This document shows positions 16,218 through 24,577 of a DNA stretch of 64,000 bases, in pieces. The stretch covers positions 1 to 64,000 of the forward strand of contig NZ_FWXV01000011.1 in NCBI RefSeq assembly GCF_900176515.1, given 5' to 3'. Each line of letters opens with the position of its first letter. Position 1 is the stretch's first letter. A program made the translations under genes and the position numbers. The notes under the pieces are model-generated. The model was not told the DNA's origin and did not search any database. It worked only from the letters and a program-made list of their open reading frames with translations. This DNA comes from Kibdelosporangium aridum. GTDB taxonomy: Bacteria > Actinomycetota > Actinomycetes > Mycobacteriales > Pseudonocardiaceae.

Positions 16218-16616
16218 ATGTCCAGTAGGACCGATGATCGATCGATCTCGGAGTTGGTGGGGCAGGCGTCCGAGCAGATCTCCCACCTGGTTCGCGACGA
16301 GATGCGGCTGGCGGCCAAGGAGATCGGCGAGAAGGGCAAACGGGCCGGGATCGGCGCCGGACTGTTCGGCGGGGCCGGGCTGTTCGCGTTCCTCGGGCTC
16401 GGCGTGCTGATCACCAGCGCCATCCTGGCGTTGTCGTTGGTACTCGCCCCGTGGCTGGCCGCATTGCTGGTGGGAGTGGCGCTGCTGCTGATCGCCGGCG
16501 TGGCCTCGCTGGTGGGCAAGAAGCAGATCGACGCCGCGACACCGCCAATCCCCCAGGAAGCGGCCGAGGGCGTCAAGGCCGACATCGCCACCGTGAAGAA
16601 GGGCCTGCACCGATGA
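16218..16616 (+). CDS. Phage holin family (YqjE-like) membrane protein
   Basis: A 132-residue protein with an N-terminal amphipathic region (SISELVGQASEQISHLVRDEMRLA), two transmembrane helices (about residues 48-70 and 76-98) and a polar tail. This is the Phage_holin_3_6/YqjE type common in actinomycete envelope operons; despite the name it is not evidence of a prophage. GGAAGGAG precedes ATG 16218. It overlaps the next gene by four bases and forms an operon with the DUF3618 and DUF4235 proteins. Confidence 0.82.
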   Translation: MSSRTDDRSISELVGQASEQISHLVRDEMRLAAKEIGEKGKRAGIGAGLFGGAGLFAFLGLGVLITSAILALSLVLAPWLAALLVGVALLLIAGVASLVGKKQIDAATPPIPQEAAEGVKADIATVKKGLHR

Positions 16617-16951
16617 GTGACACGCGGCAACCGGATGCCAACGACATCCGCCAGGACATCGAACGCACCCGCCGCGAACTCGGCGACACGGCGGAAGCAT
16701 TGGCGTACAAGACGAACGTACCCGCCCGGACGAAAGAGAAAGCAGCCGAGGTGCTCGACACGGCGAAAGCCAAAGCCGCGGACGTGGCCGAGCAGGCCCA
16801 GCGGAAGATCGACAATCTGCCCGAGCCCGCGGCACAACGCGCCAGGGGCCTGATCGTCGCGGTGAAGAAACGCCCAGGCGCCTTCGTCGCGGGTGCGGTG
16901 GCATCGCTCGTGGTCCTGCGGCGGCTGACACGCAGGAGGCGAAAGAGCTGA
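16613..16951 (+). CDS. DUF3618 domain protein
   Basis: A 112-residue protein with the DUF3618 opening DIRQDIERTRRELGDTAEAL, a long Ala/Lys-rich helix that looks like an amphipathic coiled coil (about residues 35-75), and one C-terminal hydrophobic segment (GAFVAGAVASLVVL) ended by a cluster of arginines. The family is membrane-associated and of unknown role, found with holin-like YqjE proteins as here. Its ATG overlaps the stop of the preceding gene, and its own stop overlaps the next start. Confidence 0.82.
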   Translation: MSDTRQPDANDIRQDIERTRRELGDTAEALAYKTNVPARTKEKAAEVLDTAKAKAADVAEQAQRKIDNLPEPAAQRARGLIVAVKKRPGAFVAGAVASLVVLRRLTRRRRKS

Positions 16952-17238
16952 TGTTGCGACTGCTGTACCGGCCGCTGGGCCTGATTTTCGGAGTGTTGGG
17001 CGGAATCGCCGCCAGCGCGGTGTTCGCCCGCGTGTGGAAAATGGTCACCGGCGACGACGAAGCCCCCAGCGCAACTGACGAAGACCGCGGCTGGACCGAA
17101 GTGTTGGCGGCGGCCGCCGTGCAGGGCGCGGTATTCGGCCTCGTCAAAACCGCGGTCGACCGCGGCGGCGCCGTCGGCTACCGCAAGGTGACCGGCGAGT
17201 GGCCCGGCGACAAGTCCTCCAAGACGGACGACGACTGA
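16951..17238 (+). CDS. DUF4235 domain membrane protein
   Basis: A 95-residue protein with two hydrophobic stretches (PLGLIFGVLGGIAASAVFARVW and VLAAAAVQGAVFGLVKTAV) separated by an acidic loop, matching DUF4235. The start ATG shares one base with the stop of the DUF3618 gene. The three genes form a compact operon that probably encodes an envelope-associated complex of unknown function, closed by the terminator at 17245-17271. Confidence 0.82.
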   Translation: MLRLLYRPLGLIFGVLGGIAASAVFARVWKMVTGDDEAPSATDEDRGWTEVLAAAAVQGAVFGLVKTAVDRGGAVGYRKVTGEWPGDKSSKTDDD

Positions 17239-17244
17239 AGCAAA

Positions 17245-17271
17245 GCCGCCCAGCCAATACGGTTGGGCGGC
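17245..17271. terminator. Bidirectional terminator hairpin
   Basis: An 11-base stem (17245-17255 GCCGCCCAGCC with 17261-17271, one G-U pair) and loop AATAC sit between the convergent DUF4235 gene and the membrane protein gene at 17282. It can serve both strands. Confidence 0.7.
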
Positions 17272-17281
17272 TCGTCGTCGA

Positions 17282-17767
17282 CTACCCCGCGACCAAGTCA
17301 CGCACGAAGCTGGCGATTGCCACCAACAAGCTTGCCGCTGTGATGACGAGCGCCCATGCCTCAATCCCCTTTGCCCTCGCGCGCGATGCGGTCGCATCCG
17401 CGATAGTTGCCCTGTCCGCCGGTTGCCGCTCGTAACCGCCCGGTTGGTCAATTGAGCGTTTCCACATCAGCATCGGCAAGTGGAACCCGCCAGGGTGATA
17501 AAGCTGCGGCAGGCCGCGCTTATAGCCGACGTGATAGTCGCACGTACCAAGCAAGCCACGGACAAGCCATCGACAGGGTGCGCCCCTGTTGGTCTCGACC
17601 CGGCACCGAGCGAGTCGGATCAGCAGCAGATACGCGATCCAACACCCGAAAATCACACCGCTGACCGCCCACGAGTTCTGCGCTGCCGTGAAGACACCGA
17701 GGCCGAACATGACCGTGCCCCAATGCCGGAACGACGCAGAGCGGGTTCTCCGGCTCGTGTATGCCAT
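17282..17767 (-). CDS. Membrane protein of unknown function with a Cys/His cluster
   Basis: A 161-residue protein with two N-terminal hydrophobic segments (WGTVMFGLGVFTAAQNSWAV and FGCWIAYLLLIRLA), a conserved-looking cytoplasmic block with Cys and His residues (ARCRVETNRGAPCRWLVRG, LGTCDYHVGYKRGLP), and a C-terminal transmembrane helix (ALVITAASLLVAIASFV). I have seen this Cys-rich block in unannotated actinomycete proteins but know no function. ATG 17767 is eight bases beyond the stop of the 48-residue gene, so the pair is probably an operon. The Cys/His spacing could bind a metal. Confidence 0.6.
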   Translation of the reverse strand: MAYTSRRTRSASFRHWGTVMFGLGVFTAAQNSWAVSGVIFGCWIAYLLLIRLARCRVETNRGAPCRWLVRGLLGTCDYHVGYKRGLPQLYHPGGFHLPMLMWKRSIDQPGGYERQPADRATIADATASRARAKGIEAWALVITAASLLVAIASFVRDLVAG

Positions 17768-17774
17768 CGCAGCG

Positions 17775-17921
17775 TCATCCAAGCGTCACGAGAAGCACCA
17801 ACGCGATGATCACGGCGAGCAAGATCGCGGCAGCGGTCGCGCTCCCGCGTCGCGGATTTGATCGATAGTGGCCACGGACTCGCGTGCCATCACGCCGCCG
17901 ATAAGACCTGACATACCCCAT
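17775..17921 (-). CDS. 48-residue membrane protein with a DGTxVxxHxR motif
   Basis: A small gene. The ATG at 17921 follows a G-rich Shine-Dalgarno (GGGGTGGGG) and the TGA is seven bases before the next ATG. The N-terminal half is basic and carries RRRDGTRVRGHYRSNPRR, a motif seen in many small actinobacterial proteins; the C-terminal half is one hydrophobic helix (AAAILLAVIIALVLLVTLG) that reaches the last residue, as in a tail-anchored protein. The motif, the helix and the coupling to the downstream membrane protein argue against chance. Function unknown. Confidence 0.6.
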   Translation of the reverse strand: MGYVRSYRRRDGTRVRGHYRSNPRRGSATAAAILLAVIIALVLLVTLG

Positions 17922-18195
17922 GTCCCCACCCCGATTCTCATGGAATCGGGCCAGACTAGGAGGAGATCTGCGGACGTTGTGGCGCGGACAGCGTGATTCC
18001 CGCCAATGCGCCAGAGTGGAACCCGTTCAGTCGCCGTGCCGATACCTGGCGTGCAGTTGACCAAGCCAGTCGGCACTCACATGAATCTCGGCGGTCACAT
18101 TGGTTTCTCGTCCTTGGTGTCAAGGGAAAAATACGATTACGCCGAGAAATGCAGGGAACCATCGTAGATGCAGCTCGCGCCGCGACCTCAAACGG

Positions 18196-18837
18196 TCACG
18201 CCTGAGGCATGAACTCTCGGACCACATCGATGAACCGAGGCGGTGGGGGTGGCATTGGGCTGTTGACGAAGGTGCCGAGGGCGACGTCGTAGCGCGGGCC
18301 CCACGCCGGATCGACGACGTGGTATCCGTCCGCGCGGACGGCCTCGACGTTTCGTTTGACTGCCGGTTTCTCCCACATCTCGCCACTCATCACCGGGAAG
18401 AACACCACTGGGAACGACGCGGCAAGCACCGTCGCCGACAGCAGGTTTCCCGCCGCACCCGTCGCTGTCGCGGCCAACATGTTGGCGGTTGCTGGGAGCA
18501 CGGCGAGCATGTCGTGTTCGGCGGCCAGCGTCACTTGGTTGTGTCGGGCCCAGGTTGATTCTGGTTCGCCGGTGACGACTTGGTCAGCGAAGAGGGCCGC
18601 AGTGTGCGCGGGCAGGAAACGGGTTGCTGTGTGGGTCATCAGCACTGTGACTGTTCCGGTGAACTGGCTACGCAGTGCGGAAAGGTATACGGGCAGCATT
18701 GCTACGGCGGCCGATCCGGTTGCGCCGATCAGCAGGCGGCCGCTGAAGGTTTCGTCGTTCGTCACGATGTCATCGTGAATTGCTGGGATGGCATCGCAGT
18801 GATTTTCTGTGCCAGTGTCAGTGACGATCTGTGCCAC
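18196..18837 (-). CDS. Flavoprotein of the HFCD (PPC-decarboxylase/LanD-like) family
   Basis: A 213-residue homo-oligomeric flavin-containing Cys decarboxylase family protein. Visible blocks are LLIGATGSAAVAML (FMN phosphate site), VLPATANMLAATATGAAGNLL (substrate/FMN loop, equivalent to PASANT), PVMSGEMWEKPAVKRNVEAVRADG (equivalent to PAMNxxMW). The conserved His near the N-terminus of Dfp/EpiD is not obvious. It is distinct from the housekeeping bifunctional CoaBC. Start uncertain: GTG 18837 overlaps the AraC gene by 20 bases; GTG 18765 would remove 24 residues. Members modify peptides or small acids in RiPP and secondary pathways; the substrate here is unknown. Confidence 0.75.
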   Translation of the reverse strand: MAQIVTDTGTENHCDAIPAIHDDIVTNDETFSGRLLIGATGSAAVAMLPVYLSALRSQFTGTVTVLMTHTATRFLPAHTAALFADQVVTGEPESTWARHNQVTLAAEHDMLAVLPATANMLAATATGAAGNLLSATVLAASFPVVFFPVMSGEMWEKPAVKRNVEAVRADGYHVVDPAWGPRYDVALGTFVNSPMPPPPPRFIDVVREFMPQA

Positions 18838-19783
18838 TTCGATAGGTGGCCGGGGTCGTGCCGGTGACCGCTCGGAAGGCGCGGTGGAATTGCGCCACGC
18901 CAGCGAACCCGCATGTGCGGGCCACCACGTCCAATGGGCTCGAAGGGTTTGACCGCAGCATCTGACGGGCGAAGGCGACGCGCTGGTCGCGGATCAGCGC
19001 GGTGAGCGACTCATTGGCCATGGCCCGGTACAGCGTCCGCCGCGAGATTCCGCATCCCGCTGCTACCGCGTCGGCGTCGAGGCCTAGTTCGCGGGCGTGG
19101 CGGCTGACGAACCGGTGCACCCGCTCACGAGTCAGCGCGGCATTCGTGGGCGTCGCGCCAGCCGCCCAGCCCAACGCACATTCCAGCAGCCCGACACCGT
19201 GCGGCAGCAATTGTGCCGCTGTGGCCAGGTCGAGGCGTTCCAAGCCTGCGAAGAAATCCGCCACCAACCGAACTGGCTCGGACGGCCCCAGCGCCACCGC
19301 TGTCGCACTCGTCAGCGAACGCCGAGACATCAGCGACCGCGGTACCCGGACGACGAATTGGGAGAACGGGTCCACGAAGTCCAAAGAGTACGGACGACTG
19401 CTGTCCACAAACGTCAAAGTCCCCGGCGCCAGCACGGCCACCCGGCCATCCTGCGCCAGTTGTCCGTGGCCGGTGAGCTGGATGTTGGCCAGCACGCTGT
19501 CTTCCTGGCCACGCGCGATCTGGCTCCGGGTTCGCCGCACCTGCTGCGCGCTCGACGACAGCGCCGAGATGGCGACCCTGTCAACCGTCGTGTGCGTCAG
19601 CTGCCCATGGAAAGCCTCTGGAGTTAACGGCCGTGCCGACACGTGCACGAACGCGTCACAGACGACGTCGGCCCAGTAGCCGAACGCCTCTTTGTCCGGA
19701 ACGTCCGCAGTGGACCACACAGTCTGCCCCACTCCCCCATCATGACCACTGACCAGCAACGATGCCAATTCCCTTGTGGACAC
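18818..19783 (-). CDS. AraC family transcriptional regulator
   Basis: A 321-residue regulator with an N-terminal AraC_binding_2-type ligand domain (SQIARGQEDSVLANIQLTGHG and ALAPGTLTFVDSSRPY-like cupin strands) and a C-terminal pair of HTH motifs (about residues 215-315, including DADAVAAGCGISRRTLYRA and FAGVAQFHRAFRAVTGTTP). Start GTG 19783; GTG 19732 is an alternative. It overlaps the flavoprotein gene downstream and is divergent from the MFS gene at 19843, so either may be its target. Confidence 0.85.
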   Translation of the reverse strand: MSTRELASLLVSGHDGGVGQTVWSTADVPDKEAFGYWADVVCDAFVHVSARPLTPEAFHGQLTHTTVDRVAISALSSSAQQVRRTRSQIARGQEDSVLANIQLTGHGQLAQDGRVAVLAPGTLTFVDSSRPYSLDFVDPFSQFVVRVPRSLMSRRSLTSATAVALGPSEPVRLVADFFAGLERLDLATAAQLLPHGVGLLECALGWAAGATPTNAALTRERVHRFVSRHARELGLDADAVAAGCGISRRTLYRAMANESLTALIRDQRVAFARQMLRSNPSSPLDVVARTCGFAGVAQFHRAFRAVTGTTPATYRSGTDRH

Positions 19784-19842
19784 TGGCGACTAGTCGCCGT
19801 TCTCGCTTCGCGGCCTGACCGAGGCGCGAATACACTGATCGT

Positions 19843-20976
19843 GTGCAAACCGGGACTGGGGTGCGGTGGGCGCTGGTATGTGCGGGCACGGCACTGATCG
19901 GTACCTGCTATGGGTTCGCGCGGTTCGCCTACGGCCTGTTCGCGCCCGAGTTCCAGACGCAATTCCAGATCTCCTCCACCGTTTCGGGCATCATTGGTTC
20001 GGGCAGCTACATCGGTTACTGCGTGGCGATTGTGGCCAGTCTTGTGCTCACCGAGCGGTTGGGTGCGCGCAGAATCGCGGTCAGCGCGGGTGTCGTGGCA
20101 ACGTTCGGGATCGCCATGATCACCTTTGCCCCTTCGGCGCCTGTGCTCGCGGCAGGTGTGCTCATCGCCGGGTCCAGCACCGGCCTGGCATCCCCACCGA
20201 TGGCCGCGGCGGTGAGCCGATGGATTCACGCCCCAGCGCAGGATCGGGCGCAAAGCATCGTCAACGCGGGCACAGGACTGGGAGTTCTGGTCTCCGGTCC
20301 GATCGCGCTTGCCCTGATCGACGAGTGGCGGTGGGCGTGGGCGGTGTTCACCGTGATCTCAGCCGCCGTCACGGTCTGGCTGTCCAAGGCGATCCCGTTC
20401 ACGGAGTCCGAAGGGCACACCGACACAGCCGGAAACGGTTGGCGGCCAGGCACTTTCCTACTGATCGCCGGGGCTTTCCTGATGGGGTTCAGCAGTGTCG
20501 CGATGTGGACGTTCGGCCGTGATCTGGTCACCTCGGTCGGTCATGTCAGTGACGTCGTGTCCACGTCGATGTGGGCAGTGCTCGGCGCAGCCGGTTTCGT
20601 CGGCGCTCTCAGCGGCGATTTGGTCGCACGCGCAGGGATGGCCCGCTCATGGACGACGGTGATGGTGGCAATGGCAGGTGCCACACTGCTTCTCGCCTTC
20701 CTGCCAGGTACCCCTGTGCCTATTTTCATTGCCGCAGCGGTGTTCGGGGCCTCATACGTGAGCCTGTGCGGCGTGATTCTGTTGTGGAGCACCCGGATCT
20801 ACCCGCAACGTCCATCTTTCGGGGTGGGCGTGTCATTCCTGATGATCGCAGTCGGCCAGGTGGCCGGTGCCCCACTGGCCGGGGTGCTCACCGATGTGTC
20901 GGGTGGCACCGCGGCGTTCTACGCATGCGCCGCGATCGGGCTCATCGGCGCTTGTATCCGGCCCCGGCCGTCGTGA
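19843..20976 (+). CDS. MFS transporter, YbfB/YjiJ type
   Basis: A 377-residue major facilitator with about eleven or twelve transmembrane helices. The opening ALIGTCYGFARFAYGLFAPE and GSYIGYCVA loop are typical of the YbfB/YjiJ family of short MFS proteins. The transported compound is unknown. A TACACT -10 (19831-19836) lies seven bases before the GTG start, so the mRNA is probably leaderless. It diverges from the AraC regulator across 59 bp and overlaps the tail of the convergent DUF4386 gene by 35 bp. Confidence 0.82.
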   Translation: MQTGTGVRWALVCAGTALIGTCYGFARFAYGLFAPEFQTQFQISSTVSGIIGSGSYIGYCVAIVASLVLTERLGARRIAVSAGVVATFGIAMITFAPSAPVLAAGVLIAGSSTGLASPPMAAAVSRWIHAPAQDRAQSIVNAGTGLGVLVSGPIALALIDEWRWAWAVFTVISAAVTVWLSKAIPFTESEGHTDTAGNGWRPGTFLLIAGAFLMGFSSVAMWTFGRDLVTSVGHVSDVVSTSMWAVLGAAGFVGALSGDLVARAGMARSWTTVMVAMAGATLLLAFLPGTPVPIFIAAAVFGASYVSLCGVILLWSTRIYPQRPSFGVGVSFLMIAVGQVAGAPLAGVLTDVSGGTAAFYACAAIGLIGACIRPRPS

Positions 20977-21574
20977 CAGCGAAGCCGCGCGTGAGCAGCC
21001 ATCCTGCCAGCACCATTTCGTTCAGCGCCAACGGGATGACGAGTACGGAATGGATCGCCGAGAACGGCGCGAGCGCACCGAACATCACCAGACCTGCGTC
21101 GGCGAGATACGGCAGCACCCCGATCAGCGCCCAGCCGGAGATCCACCGGGGAACGAGCCCTGACCGGAACAACAGCACGTTGAGAATCGCCGCACCGAGG
21201 CAGAAGAAGACCATGCTGCCCGGGTGGCCCCACACGTCATACGTCCCGGTCACGATCCGGACGATGTCATCGGGTGCGCCGGACAGGCTCATGAGCGGCC
21301 CGACGGTCGCCGGAAGCACCAGCACGACCTCGAGAGTTCTGGCCACGACGTAGCCGAGCGCGAGCGCCTCATTGTGCTCCTTGAGGATCGGGAACAGCAC
21401 CGGCGGGATCATCGCGATCGCAACGGCCATGATCAGCACCATCAAGGCCGCTGCCGATGCCGGCGCGCTGGCTTGATCACCTGGCCCGAGCAGCACCGCG
21501 CTGACCACTCCCGCAGCCGTCGCCATGACGAAAAGGGCACCGACCACTCGTGCTGACGTTTTCCTGATTGTCAT
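20942..21574 (-). CDS. DUF4386 family membrane protein
   Basis: A 210-residue protein with about six transmembrane helices, matching DUF4386 (opening RVVGALFVMATAAGVVSAVLLG, then VVARTLEVVLVLPATVGPL). A second DUF4386 gene lies at 27832. Function is unknown. It diverges from the SARP gene at 21684 and its 3-prime end overlaps the MFS gene by 35 bp. Confidence 0.75.
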   Translation of the reverse strand: MTIRKTSARVVGALFVMATAAGVVSAVLLGPGDQASAPASAAALMVLIMAVAIAMIPPVLFPILKEHNEALALGYVVARTLEVVLVLPATVGPLMSLSGAPDDIVRIVTGTYDVWGHPGSMVFFCLGAAILNVLLFRSGLVPRWISGWALIGVLPYLADAGLVMFGALAPFSAIHSVLVIPLALNEMVLAGWLLTRGFAVTTAGAGYKRR

Positions 21575-21683
21575 GGGCCTCACGGTCGACGACACCGGTG
21601 TGCTGCCGGTGTGGGCCGGGTTTGCTGAGGGTGTGCGCTGTGACAGGCTTGGCGGAAGGTCAACGTCTGGGAGCAGCGCTGTG

Positions 21684-24380
21684 GTGCGGATCGGTCTGCT
21701 CGGTGGTGTCCGCGTCACCTCCGACGACGGCGAGCCGGTCGATATCGGCTCGGCGAAGTCGCAGGCGGTGCTCGCGGCGCTGGCCCTGTCACCGGGCACG
21801 TCCGTAACGGTGTCACGCCTGGTCGAGCTTGTCTGGGCTGACGAGCCCCCGCAAACCGCGCACAAGGCGCTGCAGTGGCACATCGCCCAGTTGCGTAAGG
21901 GTCTTGGTTCCGAGGCGATCGTGCGCGTCGGTGCCGCGTACCGCCTTGACGTAGCGGCTGATGCGGTCGATGTGGCTCGTTTCCAGCGCCACTTCCGCGA
22001 TGGTGATTTCAGCGCGGCCCTCGCCGAGTGGGGCGGCACTCCCCTGGCCGGTCTGGACGCACCAGGCCTCGCTGCGGCGGTGGCTGGGCTGACCGAGCAG
22101 TGGCTGAACGCGGTCGAAGCGGACCTTGAGCGGCGAGTCGGAAACGACCCGCGAGGCGTCATCGGTTCGCTTGCGGAGCTCGCGGAACGCTATCCACTGC
22201 GCGAAAACGTGTGGGCCCTGCTGATGACCGCGCTGTACCGTGTGGACCGTCAGGCGGACGCTCTCGCGGCGTTCCGGCAGGCACGGCACCATCTCGTCAC
22301 GGAACTCGGCGTCGAACCTGGGCCCGCGTTGCGTGAGCTCGAGTCGCGGATCCTCGACCAGGACACGCGCCTGCGCGAACGTGCCGCACATGAGGGGTAC
22401 GTACCCCGTCGCGTGGGACCGCTCTTCGGCCGCGACGAGGACCTACAGGCCATCGCCGACGCCCTGGCGCGATCAGCTGTCGTGACTTTGGTGGGACCGG
22501 GCGGAATCGGCAAGACCCAGCTCGCGCTGGCAGCAGCCGCCGATCACGGACAGCTGATCGAGTTGGCGGAGATCACCTCGCCCGCCGACGTGCCCCGCGC
22601 GGTCGCCGACGCACTGGGTGTCGCGCAGCGTCAGGGCCGCACCTTGACCCAGTCGATCGTCGCGGCGTTCCGGTCACGTTCGGCACTGCTGGTCGTCGAC
22701 AACTGCGAACACGTCATCGACGGCGCGGCCGAACTCATCCGAGCCGTCGTGTCCGGCTGCCCGCAGGTTCACGTCCTCGCCACGTCACGGGAACGTCTTT
22801 CCCTTGCAGCGGAACAGGTACTGGCCGTCGGGCCGCTGGACCTCCACGCCGGTGCCGAGCTGTTCAACGCCCGCGCGACCGCCGCGGATCGAACTTATGA
22901 CGCTGCTGCGCATCGGGATCACGTCACGGAGATCTGCCGTCAGCTTGACGGGATTCCGCTGGCCATCGAGCTGGCCGCGGCACGGACGATCAGCCATCAG
23001 CCCGCCGACCTCGTCGCCAGGCTCAACGACCGCCTGCGGGCGACCGGCAGCCGCAGGACCGGCGCCGCGCGGCATCGCACGTTGCGGGCAGCCATCCAGT
23101 GGTCATACGACCTGCTCACCCCCGCCGAACAGACGCTGTTCCAACAGCTTTCGGTGTTCAGCGCCCCGTTCGACCTCAGCGCGGCGGAAGCAGTGGCTGA
23201 CGGCGCGGACGGCCTGATCAGCGCTCTGGTCGAGCGGTCGGTGATCACCGTCGACAATGGACCATTTGGACGGCGTTTCCGTTTGCTGGAGCCGATGCGT
23301 CAGTTCGCCGCCGAACACTTGCGGGACCGGGACGTCATCGCCGAACGTCATGCCCGTTGGTGCGTCAGCGAAGTCACCCACATCCACCGTCTGCTCACCG
23401 GACCGGACGAGATCGAAGGCGTCGCCCGGCTCGCCGAGCTCTGGCCGAACCTGCGCGCGGCGGTCACATGGACGCGAGACGTCGGTCTGGCCGACGCACT
23501 GGTCCGGCCGATCGTCACTGAACTGCCCTTGCGGGGGCGGCAGGAAATCGGCGTGTGGGCCGAACACATCCTGGCCATGACGTCAGATGCGGACGTGCGC
23601 GCCTTCTGGCTCGTCTGGGTCGCCGAACGCTACACCCAGAACGCCAATCCGGCGGGCTATCGCGAGGTCGCCGAGCATTACGGCACGGACCGGCCGCTGA
23701 GCCGCTACGCCGACGCGTACGCCTGCGGCGACGGCGAGGCTTTGTGGCAGTGTCTGCCGGATGCCGTCGCTGGTCTGCACAGCGATGATCTGGCTGCCTT
23801 CCTCGAAATGACGTCCGCGGGGATTTTGCTGGGCACCGGGCGCTTCGAGCAGGTCGACAAATCGGTCACGGTCCTGGCGGATCGGTATCGAGTCCACGGC
23901 CCGCCAACGCTCCTGCACTGGGCGCTGCAGACCCTCGGCTATCGCGCGTCGTTCCAGGGCAGAGCCGAGGACGCCGACCGGTATTTCGACGAAGCGTCCC
24001 GTGTCAGCCTGCCCGCGGGCACGCTCTCGGCCAACAAGAGCACCGAAGCCCGGTCGGCTTTCCGGCGCGGCGAGCGACAGCGAGCGTTCCAACTCCTGCG
24101 CTCCCACATCGACGAACTGATCGACACCGACAACGTGGTCGCGGCCAGCATCGTCTGCATCGAGTTCGTCACCATGATGGCCAAGATCGACCGGATCACC
24201 GAGGCCGCCCACATGCTCAGGTACCTCAAGGCTGTCAACGAGTTCGGCGCGTTGGCCGCCAGAACTCTCGTCGCGGAGGCCGCGACCAGGATCGCTGAGC
24301 ACAGCGCCGATACGACACCGGCCGTCGACGACCGCGCGGCGCTCGCCTACATGCGCGACGTCCTCGTCGAACTCGAGTGA
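21684..24380 (+). CDS. AfsR/SARP family regulator with NB-ARC ATPase and helical repeats
   Basis: A protein of about 898 residues: OmpR-like winged helix (residues 1-90, RIGLLGGVRV to the AYRLDV wing), bacterial transcriptional activator domain BTAD (about 95-240, LRENVWALLMTALYRVDRQADAL), and an NB-ARC/AAA-like ATPase with P-loop GPGGIGKT (271-278) and Walker B LLVVDNCEH, then a TPR-like helical region. GTG 21684 (or 21681) is used because the DNA-binding domain starts there; the frame is open upstream without an RBS. It is transcribed toward, and ends 37 bp before, the RiPP precursor ORF, so it is the likely pathway activator. Confidence 0.88.
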   Translation: MRIGLLGGVRVTSDDGEPVDIGSAKSQAVLAALALSPGTSVTVSRLVELVWADEPPQTAHKALQWHIAQLRKGLGSEAIVRVGAAYRLDVAADAVDVARFQRHFRDGDFSAALAEWGGTPLAGLDAPGLAAAVAGLTEQWLNAVEADLERRVGNDPRGVIGSLAELAERYPLRENVWALLMTALYRVDRQADALAAFRQARHHLVTELGVEPGPALRELESRILDQDTRLRERAAHEGYVPRRVGPLFGRDEDLQAIADALARSAVVTLVGPGGIGKTQLALAAAADHGQLIELAEITSPADVPRAVADALGVAQRQGRTLTQSIVAAFRSRSALLVVDNCEHVIDGAAELIRAVVSGCPQVHVLATSRERLSLAAEQVLAVGPLDLHAGAELFNARATAADRTYDAAAHRDHVTEICRQLDGIPLAIELAAARTISHQPADLVARLNDRLRATGSRRTGAARHRTLRAAIQWSYDLLTPAEQTLFQQLSVFSAPFDLSAAEAVADGADGLISALVERSVITVDNGPFGRRFRLLEPMRQFAAEHLRDRDVIAERHARWCVSEVTHIHRLLTGPDEIEGVARLAELWPNLRAAVTWTRDVGLADALVRPIVTELPLRGRQEIGVWAEHILAMTSDADVRAFWLVWVAERYTQNANPAGYREVAEHYGTDRPLSRYADAYACGDGEALWQCLPDAVAGLHSDDLAAFLEMTSAGILLGTGRFEQVDKSVTVLADRYRVHGPPTLLHWALQTLGYRASFQGRAEDADRYFDEASRVSLPAGTLSANKSTEARSAFRRGERQRAFQLLRSHIDELIDTDNVVAASIVCIEFVTMMAKIDRITEAAHMLRYLKAVNEFGALAARTLVAEAATRIAEHSADTTPAVDDRAALAYMRDVLVELE

Positions 24381-24381
24381 C

Positions 24382-24403
24382 CGGGAAGTGACCCGGAAGT
24401 GAG
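24382..24403 (+). promoter_or_regulatory. 11-bp-spaced direct repeat before the RiPP precursor
   Basis: GGAAGTGA occurs at 24384-24391 and 24395-24402, exactly 11 bp apart, between the SARP stop and the precursor ATG. SARPs bind direct repeats with one-helical-turn spacing, so this could be a site for the upstream SARP. No clear -10 follows, and the match may be fortuitous. Confidence 0.3.
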
Positions 24404-24417
24404 CACCCCGGGGCAGC

Positions 24418-24570
24418 ATGCGCGTCATGGAAGAACAGATCCTGACGATCAAGCCGATGCTGCCGGCTGACCGCACGCCGGTGAGCAACGGTGTACGCAT
24501 CAGCGCCACACCATCAGCCGGACTGGACGAGTGCACATTGGACCGCGCCCCGGTCGATGCGCCTGACTGA
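24418..24570 (+). CDS. Candidate RiPP precursor peptide (50 aa)
   Basis: A short ORF from ATG 24418 (or ATG 24427, 47 aa) to TGA 24570, seven bases before the radical SAM start. A weak GGGG Shine-Dalgarno precedes it. The N-terminal part (MRVMEEQILTIKPMLPADR) looks like a charged, helical leader; the C-terminal part (RISATPSAGLDE, C40, TLDRAPVDAPD) is small-residue rich with one Cys and would be the core. The size, position directly in front of a RiPP radical SAM maturase, and tight spacing support the call. I do not recognise the peptide family. Confidence 0.6.
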   Translation: MRVMEEQILTIKPMLPADRTPVSNGVRISATPSAGLDECTLDRAPVDAPD

Positions 24571-24577
24571 TCAGGCC

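Noticed and set aside
16218..16616. Prophage remnant suggested by the holin-like protein
   Set aside because: YqjE/holin_3_6 proteins with DUF3618 and DUF4235 are ordinary actinomycete envelope genes; no other phage gene is nearby.
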